Part shown: positions 1-7,133 of the stretch, piece by piece
Layout: each line of letters starts with the position of its first letter
How positions within the stretch are numbered: position 1 is the stretch's first letter
Assembly: GCF_025630775.1 (NCBI RefSeq)
Contig: NZ_JAOSZE010000007.1
Span: forward strand, 62,001-126,000
Source of the DNA: Actinoplanes sp. KI2
GTDB taxonomy: Bacteria; Actinomycetota; Actinomycetes; Mycobacteriales; Micromonosporaceae
Reading direction: 5' to 3'
DNA: 64,000 bases
The notes under the pieces: generated by a model
Told to the model about the DNA's origin: nothing
Database searches by the model: none
What the model saw: the letters and a program-made list of their open reading frames with translations, nothing else
Position numbers and translations under genes: made by a program

Positions 1-57
1 CCCTAGCTTCTTTTGCAGCGACGCCATCCCGTTCTTCATTTCCCGGAAGGAAATGCC

Positions 58-432
58 ATGACTACTGCCGGCCAGACTCCGCAACCCGCCGACGCCGAGT
101 TCCTCAACAAGTACACCGCGATGATGGTCTCGGTGTGGAAAGACGAGAACGAGGAGCGCAAACTGCTCGCCGACCCCCGGCAGTTCGCGATCGACGCGGG
201 CCTGCCGGTGGCCGAGGGCAAGGCCGTCCGCCTCGAGCGCGGCCAGGTCGACGGGCTCTTCACCGCCGAGCAGCTGCTCGGCGACTGGAACGGCGCCGAG
301 CACGTCCTGCACGTGCCCGAGGCGCCGCTGATCGACATCAGCGAGCTCGACGAGCGCGAGCTCGAGGCGGTCGCGGGCGGGGTCAGCGAGACCAAGGTCA
401 ACATCATCGTCGCCTGCGTCGTCAACGCCTGA
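58..432 (+). CDS. RiPP precursor peptide 1, NHLP/proteusin-type leader
   Basis: A 124-residue precursor with a long acidic leader and short core. Residues 27-41 (W-K-D...E-R...L-A-D-P-R) and 82-87 (HVLHVP) match the nitrile-hydratase-like leader peptide (NHLP) family, which also supplies proteusin leaders. An extra segment at 64-79 separates the two blocks. A GG at 107-108 is the likely cleavage point, leaving the core VSETKVNIIVACVVNA with one Cys at 120. The ATG at 58 is chosen because GGAAGGAAA lies 5-12 bases upstream; a TTG at 13 has no such site. First gene of the cluster visible here. The leader family is recognised by pattern; the product is unknown. Confidence 0.85.
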   Translation: MTTAGQTPQPADAEFLNKYTAMMVSVWKDENEERKLLADPRQFAIDAGLPVAEGKAVRLERGQVDGLFTAEQLLGDWNGAEHVLHVPEAPLIDISELDERELEAVAGGVSETKVNIIVACVVNA

Positions 433-458
433 TCGACGCCGGTCACCGACGTACGAGC

Positions 459-485
459 CGGGCGCCGGACATCCTCCGGCGCCCG
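459..485 (+). terminator. Hairpin between the two precursor genes
   Basis: The arm CGGGCGCCGGA pairs perfectly with its complement across the 5-base loop CATCC. No T-run follows, so it is more likely a partial terminator or mRNA-end stabiliser that keeps precursor 1 mRNA abundant than a full stop. Confidence 0.55.
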
Positions 486-531
486 ATCCCCTCGTCCGGT
501 CCCGAGCCGGGCGCCGCGAGAAAGGAAGACG

Positions 532-897
532 ATGAGCGAGACACCCGACGCCAACGACGACTTCATCGCCCGGTACACCACGCTCATGCTCGCGGTCTGG
601 AGCGACGCCGAGGCCGAGCGACGCCTGGCGGCCGACCCGCGGGCCGAGGCCCTGGCCGCCGGGCTGCCGGTCCTGCCGAACGCGACCGTCGCGCTCGACC
701 GCAGCGAGGCCGACGGCCTGTTCACCCGCCAGAAGCTCGTCGACGACTGGACCGCCGACCCCCGGCGGCACGTCCTGCACGTACCGGCCGCACCGATGAT
801 CGACCTCGACGAGCTGGACGAGCGGCAGTTGGAGCTGATCGCCGGCGGCGTCAGTGATGTCAACGTCGTCATCGTGGCCTGCGTCGTGGTGGCCTGA
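532..897 (+). CDS. RiPP precursor peptide 2, NHLP/proteusin-type leader
   Basis: A 121-residue paralog of the precursor just upstream with the same plan: leader block at 23-37 (W-S-D...E-R-R-L...D-P-R), the DGLFT insert at 61-65, HVLHVP at 80-85, a DELDER motif at 93-98 and GG at 105-106. The 15-residue core is VSDVNVVIVACVVVA. It shares the VS start, the I-V-A-C-V-V centre and the final Ala with precursor 1 and again has a single Cys. AAAGGAAG sits correctly before the ATG. The stop is 3 bases from the YcaO start, so modification enzyme and substrate are probably translated together. Two cores may give two congeners or a two-component product. Confidence 0.85.
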   Translation: MSETPDANDDFIARYTTLMLAVWSDAEAERRLAADPRAEALAAGLPVLPNATVALDRSEADGLFTRQKLVDDWTADPRRHVLHVPAAPMIDLDELDERQLELIAGGVSDVNVVIVACVVVA

Positions 898-900
898 CCG

Positions 901-2055
901 ATGGGCCGGGGCACAGCGGCAGTGGCGGAGCGGACGTTCCGCACCGTGCCGGCCGAACAGACCCGCCGCCGGGTCGAACCGATGCTCTCCACGTTCGGTA
1001 TCACCCGGGTCGCCGACATCACCCGGCTCGACGAGATCGGGCTGCCGTGCCACGTCGCGTACCGGCCCTGCGGGAAGACGCTCGCGGTGAGCCTCGGCAT
1101 CGGCCTGCGACCCGCCCAGTCCTGGGTCGGCGCGGTGATGGAGAGCATCGAGACCTGGCACGCGGAGAACGTGACGCTCGAGGTGGCGGCCCGCGGCAGC
1201 GCCCGCGACGTGCGGCCGGGCTACGACGTACGCCGTCTCAACCTGGCCGAGGACTCGCCGCTGACCGATCGCGTCACGCTGGACTGGCTGCCCGCCACCG
1301 GCGTGCTCACCGGCAAGCCGGCGCTGGTGCCGCTCGAGTTCGTCCGGCTCGACGCCACCAGCCGGTTCACCTGGGACCATCTGCTGTTCCAGGTGAGCAG
1401 CAACGGCCTCGGCGTCGGCAACTCGCCGACCGAGGCGACCCTGCACGGCCTGATCGAGCTGATCGAACGTGACTGTTGCGCGCCGTACACGGTCACCCCG
1501 CTCAGCGGGCGGCGCTACGTCGATCCGTCCGGCACCGGCAACCCGACGGCCGAGGCGGCGCTCGCCGCGCTGCGCTCCGCCGACTGCTGGGTCGAGCTCT
1601 GCGAAACCACCAACGAGATGGGCATACCGGCGTACGCCTGCTCGATCTGGTCGCCGGACGTGCCGCTGGTCTTCGGCGGGTTCGGCTGCCATCCCGATCC
1701 GGGGCAGGCGGTGGCGCGCGCGTTGATGGAGGCGATCCAGTCCCGGCTCGCCTGCATCTCGGGGGCTCGCGACGACATCGACGCCACCCTGTACGACAAG
1801 GCCGACGGCGCGGTCGCCCCGAGCATCGCCGGGCGCACCCTGCACCCGGTCGTCCCGGCCGACGGACCGGCCGGCGCCGACGCGTTGCTGCGGCACTGCG
1901 CCGAGCGGGTGTGGGCCCGCACCGGAGTGGAACCGATGGTCGTCGACCTCACCCAGCCCCGGATCGGCATCGCCGCCGGCAAGGTGGTCGCTCCGGGCCT
2001 GGCGCTGTGCAACGAGCGTGACATGTCCCGACGACCGGGGGAGAACCATGTCTGA
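901..2055 (+). CDS. YcaO-domain protein (TfuA-associated, predicted thioamidation)
   Basis: A 384-residue YcaO enzyme. YcaO proteins use ATP to phosphorylate a backbone amide; those paired with TfuA install thioamides. Family ATP-binding signatures are visible: E-S-I-E at 81-84, H-G-L-I-E-L-I-E-R-D at 182-191 and M-E-A-I-Q-S-R at 276-282. No cyclodehydratase partner (E1-like or ocin-ThiF) is present, which argues for thioamide rather than azoline chemistry. The start lies 3 bases after precursor 2, and the 3' end overlaps the TfuA-like gene by 8 bases, a coupled arrangement. Assignment to YcaO is firm; thioamidation is inferred from the partner gene. Confidence 0.88.
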   Translation: MGRGTAAVAERTFRTVPAEQTRRRVEPMLSTFGITRVADITRLDEIGLPCHVAYRPCGKTLAVSLGIGLRPAQSWVGAVMESIETWHAENVTLEVAARGSARDVRPGYDVRRLNLAEDSPLTDRVTLDWLPATGVLTGKPALVPLEFVRLDATSRFTWDHLLFQVSSNGLGVGNSPTEATLHGLIELIERDCCAPYTVTPLSGRRYVDPSGTGNPTAEAALAALRSADCWVELCETTNEMGIPAYACSIWSPDVPLVFGGFGCHPDPGQAVARALMEAIQSRLACISGARDDIDATLYDKADGAVAPSIAGRTLHPVVPADGPAGADALLRHCAERVWARTGVEPMVVDLTQPRIGIAAGKVVAPGLALCNERDMSRRPGENHV

Positions 2056-3436
2056 CTACGTGTTCCTCGGCCCCAGCCTCGACGCGGCCGAAGCGGTGGA
2101 CCTGCTGCCCGGTGCGATCGTGCGGCCGCCGATCCGGCACGGCGACCTGCTCGGCCTCGACCCCGGACCGGGCGACCGGGTGCTCATCGTGGACGGGTTC
2201 TTCATGCTGCGGGCACCGGTCCGGCACCGCGAGATCCTGCACTACCTGGACCGCGGGGTCGTGGTGGCGGGCAGCAGCAGCATGGGCGCGTTGCGGGCGG
2301 CCGAGCTGTGGCGGTACGGCATGCGCGGCGCCGGAACCGTCTTCGAGCTGTACCGCGACGGTGTGGTCACCGACGACGACGAGGTGGCGGTCGTGCACGC
2401 CACGGCCGAGGAGGACCACCGCCAGATGAGCGAGCCGCTGGTCAATCTGCGGGTGGCGCTGGACCGGGCGGTCCACGCCGGTGCGGTGTCGGCCGGCGAG
2501 GCGTCGCGGCTGCTGGAGATCGGCCGTGCCCTGCCGTTCCGGGCCCGGGGCCGGCGAGCCCTGGGGCGGGCGGCGCAGGCCCAGCTGACCGGCGACAGCT
2601 TCGAACGGTTCGCCGCCTGGGACGCGGCGTACCCGACCGACGTGAAGGCCGAGGACGCCCGGCTCCTGCTGCGCCTCGCGGCGGCCGGCGATCCGGGCCT
2701 GCGGCCCCGCGACGCGGCGGACACCCCGATCGAGAACGTGAACACCTACATCATGGAGGCGTGGGCGGCGCGCGCACACGGGCGTACGGCCGGCGGCGCC
2801 CCGGTCAGCGACGCCGACACGGTGGCCGCCATCATGGTGCTGCACCCGGAGTTCCCGGCCCGGCACGCCGAGCGCGTACTCGCCGCCCTGGTGGGCGCGA
2901 AGCCGGACGCCGACCCGCAGGTTGTGCGGCAGCGAGCGGTCGCCCTGGCCCAGGAACGTGGCCTGCTGCCGGTCGACGACCCGGCGGCGATCTACGACTC
3001 GCCGCTGCTGACCGCGAGCGACCGCGACCGGTCCCCGGCCGACGCCGCCCTGCGCGTGCTGATCCGCATGTTCGGCCCCGTCGACTGCGGTCCCCTGGCG
3101 ATTCGCAGCCTGCCCACGGCCCTGCGCACGCCCGAGGTGATCGAGGCGGCCCGGTCGTTCGCCGGGTCGGCCATGCGGCTCAACGATCGGCTGCCGCACC
3201 CCGACCCGCACCGTCCCCACCTGCGCATGACCTTCCGGGACGAGATCGTCGACCGGTTGCTGTGCCGGTTGTGGGGTTGTCGGCCGCAGGAGTTCCCGGC
3301 CGCGGTTCGCGACCACGGCTTCGGCCACCCGGACCGGCTCCGGGCGCTGGTGGAACCGCTGACCGCCGGCCTGAAGGTCTGCGGCCCGCCCGCCTTCCCG
3401 GGCGCCGCGCCCCTTCCTCAACTGGTCGCGGCATGA
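2048..3436 (+). CDS. TfuA-like protein, partner of YcaO
   Basis: A 462-residue protein whose first 190 or so residues look like the TfuA core: V-F-L-G-P-S-L at the N-terminus, then V-L-I-V-D-G-F-F and the conserved G-S-S-S-M-G-A-L-R-A-A-E-L segment. In known YcaO-TfuA systems (methanogen McrA thioglycine, thioviridamide-type RiPPs) TfuA supports sulfur delivery to the YcaO-activated amide. The remaining 270 residues are a helical extension I do not recognise, possibly for docking. ATG 2048 lies inside the YcaO gene (8-base overlap). The stop overlaps the ATG of a 30-codon ORF as ATGA. Confidence 0.85.
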   Translation: MSDYVFLGPSLDAAEAVDLLPGAIVRPPIRHGDLLGLDPGPGDRVLIVDGFFMLRAPVRHREILHYLDRGVVVAGSSSMGALRAAELWRYGMRGAGTVFELYRDGVVTDDDEVAVVHATAEEDHRQMSEPLVNLRVALDRAVHAGAVSAGEASRLLEIGRALPFRARGRRALGRAAQAQLTGDSFERFAAWDAAYPTDVKAEDARLLLRLAAAGDPGLRPRDAADTPIENVNTYIMEAWAARAHGRTAGGAPVSDADTVAAIMVLHPEFPARHAERVLAALVGAKPDADPQVVRQRAVALAQERGLLPVDDPAAIYDSPLLTASDRDRSPADAALRVLIRMFGPVDCGPLAIRSLPTALRTPEVIEAARSFAGSAMRLNDRLPHPDPHRPHLRMTFRDEIVDRLLCRLWGCRPQEFPAAVRDHGFGHPDRLRALVEPLTAGLKVCGPPAFPGAAPLPQLVAA

Positions 3437-3525
3437 CCGCCTGCACCGAGCGGCACCGCCGCAAGCTGCCCGCCCAGGCCGCAGGCGAGGGCCAGAAGGG
3501 CATGCCAAAGGAGGACACAGCATGA
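3433..3525 (+). CDS. 30-residue ORF joined by ATGA overlaps on both sides
   Basis: A 30-codon ORF whose ATG overlaps the TfuA stop (ATGA, 3433-3436) and whose TGA overlaps the radical SAM start (ATGA, 3522-3525). It starts MTACTERHRRKLPAQ and ends GMPKEDTA, is basic then mixed in charge, and has one Cys at position 4. I recognise no family. It could be a third small substrate, a small accessory protein, or just a translated bridge carrying ribosomes to the radical SAM gene. The last is possible because that gene also has its own strong Shine-Dalgarno (AAAGGAGG) inside this ORF. Reality as a functional peptide is uncertain; the double overlap is exact. Confidence 0.45.
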   Translation: MTACTERHRRKLPAQAAGEGQKGMPKEDTA

Positions 3526-5723
3526 CGGCCCGGCCCAAGGCGGTGCTGATCTACCCGCCGCTGACCGATCCCACCTCCGGCTACCACTCGCTGAGCTACA
3601 TCGACTCCTATGCGCGGTCGCGCGGATACCCCGCCGCCGACATGATCGACGCGAACATCGAGGCGTTCCACCACTCGTTCTCCCCGGCCGGCGTGGCCTG
3701 GCTGCAGGAGGCCCTCGCCGCTGCCCCGGCGCCCGACCCCCTGGGCCACTACGACGACGTGTCCTGGCAGGTGGAAGCGCTGCGCACGGGCGAGCCGGAC
3801 CCGGCCGGAGTGCGCGACGCCGTCGAGGTCCTGCGGGACCCGGAGCGGTTCTACCGCTACGACCACTACGCCCGCGCGGTCGAGCAGGTGATCGCCTGGA
3901 TGAACTGCCTGGCCGGCACCGGCTTCCCGGGCCAGTTCACGAACGGCTTCTCGCTGCGCATGCCGCAGGCCGTCGCGGTGGGCTCGGTCGCCGCGCTCCG
4001 CGACGAGGCGGTGCTGGACCGGCTCGCCAGACCCTTCCAGCCGTACGCCGAGGACGTGCTCGTCCCGCAGCTGGTCGCCGGCGGCTACGACGTCGTCGGG
4101 CTCAACATCACCTACCAGGCCCAGCTGCCGTTCGCCCTGTGGCTCGCCCGGCTGATCCGGCGGGCGCTGCCCGGGGTGTTCCTGGTCGCCGGGGGCACCG
4201 AGGCGTCGGACGTCTGGAAGTACCTGCTCGACAAGACCCAGATGTTCGCGGTGTTCGACACCTTCGACGCGGTCGTGGTGGGCGAGGGCGAGACGGCGTG
4301 GGTGGAGATCCTGGACAGCGTGTCGGCCGGCACGCTCCCGTCGTCGCACCCCAACATCCGGCTGCATCCGCGCTACCGGGCGATGAACCTCCTTCCCGTA
4401 CGGTACGAGCCGATCCGCGGGCTGCCGACGCCGGACTACAGCCGGCTGCCGTGGGACAAGTACCTGAGCCCGGAGCGGTTCGTCTACTACTCGCCGACCC
4501 GCGGCTGCTACTGGAACCGGTGCACGTTCTGCGACTACGGGCTGAACACCGACGGCCCGACCAGCCCCTGGCGGCAGGACACCGTCGAGTCCATCGTCAC
4601 CGACGTCGCCGAGCTGTCGAAGTTCGCCAAGTTCATCTACTTCTCGGTCGACGTGCTGGCACCGGCGACGATCCTGAGGTTCGCCGAGCGGGTCCTCGAG
4701 ACCGGGATCGACGTCCGGTGGGGCGCCGAGATCCGGCTGGAGAAGTACTGGTCGGACGAGCGGTGCGAGACGCTGCGCCGGGCCGGCTGCGTGGCCGTCT
4801 CGGTCGGGTTCGAGTCCGGCAACCAGCGCATCCTCGACCTCATCGACAAGGGCACCCGGCCCGACCGGGTGCGTCAGACCATCACGTCGATGACCAAGGC
4901 CGACATCGGCGTACAGATGATGGGTTTCACCGGTTTTCCCACCGAGACCGCCGCCGAGGGCCGGGAGAGCATCGACTTCCTCCTCGACAACCGCGATCTG
5001 TGGACGTTCGGCGGCCTCGGCCAGTTCATGCTCACCTCGGGCTCGATCGTGGCGCGGCAGCCGGACCGCTTCGGCATCTCCAACATCCGAACCCTGCCCG
5101 GCTCGGACATCCAGCGGGTGCTGCTCTACGACGAGCCGATCAGCGAGGCCGCCCGCGCGGAGCTGTCGGTGGCGGCGGCGCGCGGTTTCGAGATGCCGCA
5201 CGCGCGGCCGTGGCTGAGCAGTGTGGACACGCCGCACTCGTTCTTCTACCACGACCGCTTCGGGGTGGCGGTCCGGGACGCTCTCGATCGCGACCTCACG
5301 GTGCGCGACGACGACGAGGACCGGGCCTTCGTGGTCAACGGCGTGTTCACGGACCGGCCCGACGAGGCGGTGGTCGACCGGCTCGCCACCACCTACCAGC
5401 TGATGTACGGCGCACCGATCCCGCCGGACCGGTTGCTGTTCCGGCGTACGGACGGGCAGATCACCCCGTTGCCCCGGTCGTACAAGCCCATTTTGGACCT
5501 GTTCCGGCAGCCCACGACGTTGCGAGCGGCGCACGCACGGCTCTGGATGCTGGACGCGGCCGCCGCCCGGAAGGTGTGGCAGACGCTGATCAGCCGACGC
5601 CTGATACGCCGGCTCCCCGAGTTTCCGGACCGACCGGTCCCGGACGAGACCATCGCTCAAGGAGGTGAAAACGATGACTTCGACGACGACCAAGGCGCCC
5701 CTGCGCAAGATCGCCGTGCGTAA
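3522..5723 (+). CDS. B12-binding-type radical SAM RiPP maturase
   Basis: A 733-residue radical SAM enzyme. A Rossmann-like segment around 186-225 (D-V-V-G-L-N-I-T, then L-V-A-G-G-T-E-A-S) is typical of the cobalamin-binding domain before the radical SAM core. The cluster motif is C329-x4-C334-x2-C337 in RGCYWNRCTFCDY, one residue longer than the usual CX3CX2C. The closest pattern I know is the RiPP-maturase class of B12 radical SAM C-methyltransferases, in which this loop also varies. The C-terminal 200 residues may hold a winged-helix substrate-binding region. The start has the strong site AAAGGAGGACACAGC. Expected chemistry, inferred only: methylation or other C-H modification of a precursor core. 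Confidence 0.82.
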   Translation: MTARPKAVLIYPPLTDPTSGYHSLSYIDSYARSRGYPAADMIDANIEAFHHSFSPAGVAWLQEALAAAPAPDPLGHYDDVSWQVEALRTGEPDPAGVRDAVEVLRDPERFYRYDHYARAVEQVIAWMNCLAGTGFPGQFTNGFSLRMPQAVAVGSVAALRDEAVLDRLARPFQPYAEDVLVPQLVAGGYDVVGLNITYQAQLPFALWLARLIRRALPGVFLVAGGTEASDVWKYLLDKTQMFAVFDTFDAVVVGEGETAWVEILDSVSAGTLPSSHPNIRLHPRYRAMNLLPVRYEPIRGLPTPDYSRLPWDKYLSPERFVYYSPTRGCYWNRCTFCDYGLNTDGPTSPWRQDTVESIVTDVAELSKFAKFIYFSVDVLAPATILRFAERVLETGIDVRWGAEIRLEKYWSDERCETLRRAGCVAVSVGFESGNQRILDLIDKGTRPDRVRQTITSMTKADIGVQMMGFTGFPTETAAEGRESIDFLLDNRDLWTFGGLGQFMLTSGSIVARQPDRFGISNIRTLPGSDIQRVLLYDEPISEAARAELSVAAARGFEMPHARPWLSSVDTPHSFFYHDRFGVAVRDALDRDLTVRDDDEDRAFVVNGVFTDRPDEAVVDRLATTYQLMYGAPIPPDRLLFRRTDGQITPLPRSYKPILDLFRQPTTLRAAHARLWMLDAAAARKVWQTLISRRLIRRLPEFPDRPVPDETIAQGGENDDFDDDQGAPAQDRRA
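5661..5673 (+). promoter_or_regulatory. Near-perfect Shine-Dalgarno deciding a hidden small gene
   Basis: AAGGAGGTG, with the final bases of the radical SAM gene around it, lies 6 bases before ATG 5674. It is one of the best ribosome sites in the window and would have no purpose inside the larger gene. This is the main argument that the 47-codon ORF is translated. Confidence 0.7.
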
Positions 5724-5817
5724 GGCCGGCACGGTCCGGCTCACCTCGGCTGCCGCGTCCCTCTACTCCGACGGCTGCCTGCCGCCGGGGTGGCCGCCGA
5801 TCCCGTGGCCCTACTGA
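5674..5817 (+). CDS. 47-residue candidate precursor peptide
   Basis: A small ORF in a different frame from the end of the radical SAM gene, which it overlaps by 50 bases. It begins MTSTTTKAPLRKIAVRKAG and ends SDGCLPPGWPPIPWPY. The N-terminal part is basic (leader-like); the C-terminal part has one Cys and is dense in Pro, Trp and Tyr, unlike ordinary proteins. It lies directly between a radical SAM maturase and a PqqD-like domain protein, the usual place for a RiPP substrate, and a strong hairpin follows the stop. It resembles neither NHLP precursor, so the cluster may have two substrate types. No family recognised; function inferred from context. Confidence 0.65.
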   Translation: MTSTTTKAPLRKIAVRKAGTVRLTSAAASLYSDGCLPPGWPPIPWPY

Positions 5818-5825
5818 TGTCGCAG

Positions 5826-5852
5826 ATGCCCGGCCGGTCGCCGGCCGGGCAT
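5826..5852 (+). terminator. 12-bp hairpin after the 47-codon ORF
   Basis: The arm ATGCCCGGCCGG pairs perfectly with its complement around a TCG loop. It lies 8 bases after the small ORF stop and 75 bases before the best start of the next gene. With no T-run, it likely acts as an attenuator or stabiliser giving more small-peptide mRNA than protease mRNA, as the first hairpin may do for precursor 1. Confidence 0.6.
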
Positions 5853-5927
5853 CGTCTCCCCGGCGAGGTCTCCCCCGATCCCGACGAAGCGGACGGTCCG
5901 ATCCCGACGAACTGGAACGAGGCTTCG

Positions 5928-7121
5928 ATGGTTGATCTGGACCGGACGGTGACCATGCCGCCGCTGGTGTACCTGGACGAGGGCGACGAGGTCACGATCG
6001 GCCGGCCCGACACCGACTCCTACGCGGTCCTGCCGGCCGACGGCGCCGAGCTCGTCCGCCGGCTGGCCGAGGGGATGACGCCGCGCGCGGCGGCCCGGTG
6101 GTATGCCGAAGCCTTCGGCGCCGACGTCGACATCGAGGAGTTCCTGGCCGACCTCGCCGAGCTGAACCTCGCCGAGGTGGGCCCGCAACCCGCCCCCGCA
6201 CCCACCCCGGTGCGCTTCCAGCGGCTGGGCCGGTTGCTCCTCGCGCCGCCCGCTCTGCTCGGATACGGCCTGATCGTGCTGGCCGCCGTGGTCGTGGCCG
6301 CCCGGCACCACGACCTGGCCCCCGGATACACCCACCTGTTCTTCACGCCGTACTTCGCGGTGGTGGAGGTCGTGCTGTTCCTCGGCCAGTTCCCGCTGAT
6401 GCTCGTGCACGAGACCGCGCACGTGCTCGCCGGCCGGCGGCTCGGCCTGCGTACCCGGGTGTCGGTGGGTTTCCGCTTCTACTACTTCGTCCTCCAGACG
6501 GCGATGGACGGCCTGGTCGCGGTCCCGGCCCGCAAGCGGGTGCTGCCGATGGTCGCCGGTATCGGCGCCGACCTGGTGGTCGCCTCCCTGCTGACGCTGA
6601 CCGCGGCGGTGCTGCGCGGCGCCGGGGGAAGCCAGCCCCTGGCCGGCCGGCTGGCCCTGGCGCTGGCCTTCACCACGCTGCTGCGCGTCGCCTGGCAGTT
6701 CTACTTCTTCCTGCGCACCGACCTCTACTACGTGGTGAGCCTGGTGCTGGGCTGCGTCGACCTGCACGGCACGGCGACCGCCATGCTGCGCAACCGGATC
6801 TGGCGGCTGCGGCGGCGCCCGGACCGGCTGGTCGACAGCTCGGCGTGGCACCCGCGCGACGTCCGCGCCGGCCGGTGGTACGCCGCGCTCATGGTCGCCG
6901 GCTACGGCCTCAGCACGCTGCTGCTCGTCGTGGCGGTGCTCCCGGCCGCGTACCACTTCGTCTCCGGGGTGCTCGGTCACCTGAACGGATCCGGCGGCGT
7001 CCGTGGCGTCGCCGACGCCGCCGCCTTCCTCGGTCTCAACCTCCTCCAGCTGGCCCTCGTGGCCACGCTCGCGGTACGAGCACAACGCTCCCGCGGCCAC
7101 CGCCGCCCGCTGACGGCCTGA
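5928..7121 (+). CDS. PqqD-like recognition domain fused to M50-type membrane zinc protease
   Basis: A 397-residue protein. The first 85 residues (predicted strands, then G-M-T-P-R-A-A-A-R-W, then I-E-E-F-L-A-D-L-A-E-L-N-L-A-E-V) match the PqqD-like RiPP recognition element that binds leader peptides. A multi-pass membrane region follows, with H161-E-T-A-H165 in a hydrophobic segment, the zinc motif of M50 site-2-type peptidases, as in YydH-like peptide metalloproteases. Further membrane spans run to the C-terminus. It probably recognises and cleaves a leader at the membrane, perhaps during export. An in-frame start at 5817 would run through the hairpin, so ATG 5928 is preferred. Cleavage of a specific precursor is unproven. 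Confidence 0.78.
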   Translation: MVDLDRTVTMPPLVYLDEGDEVTIGRPDTDSYAVLPADGAELVRRLAEGMTPRAAARWYAEAFGADVDIEEFLADLAELNLAEVGPQPAPAPTPVRFQRLGRLLLAPPALLGYGLIVLAAVVVAARHHDLAPGYTHLFFTPYFAVVEVVLFLGQFPLMLVHETAHVLAGRRLGLRTRVSVGFRFYYFVLQTAMDGLVAVPARKRVLPMVAGIGADLVVASLLTLTAAVLRGAGGSQPLAGRLALALAFTTLLRVAWQFYFFLRTDLYYVVSLVLGCVDLHGTATAMLRNRIWRLRRRPDRLVDSSAWHPRDVRAGRWYAALMVAGYGLSTLLLVVAVLPAAYHFVSGVLGHLNGSGGVRGVADAAAFLGLNLLQLALVATLAVRAQRSRGHRRPLTA

Positions 7122-7133
7122 AAGGACGACGAC

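Noticed and set aside
36..1148. Long minus-strand frame across the precursor and YcaO genes
   Set aside because: Its residues are low-complexity Arg/Ser/Thr, it has no domain, and it covers genes with clear families and ribosome sites. Long antisense frames are expected at this GC content.
3180..5744. 854-codon minus-strand frame over the radical SAM gene
   Set aside because: Mirror of a GC-rich coding frame; no recognisable motif, and the plus-strand gene has the radical SAM motif and a strong start.
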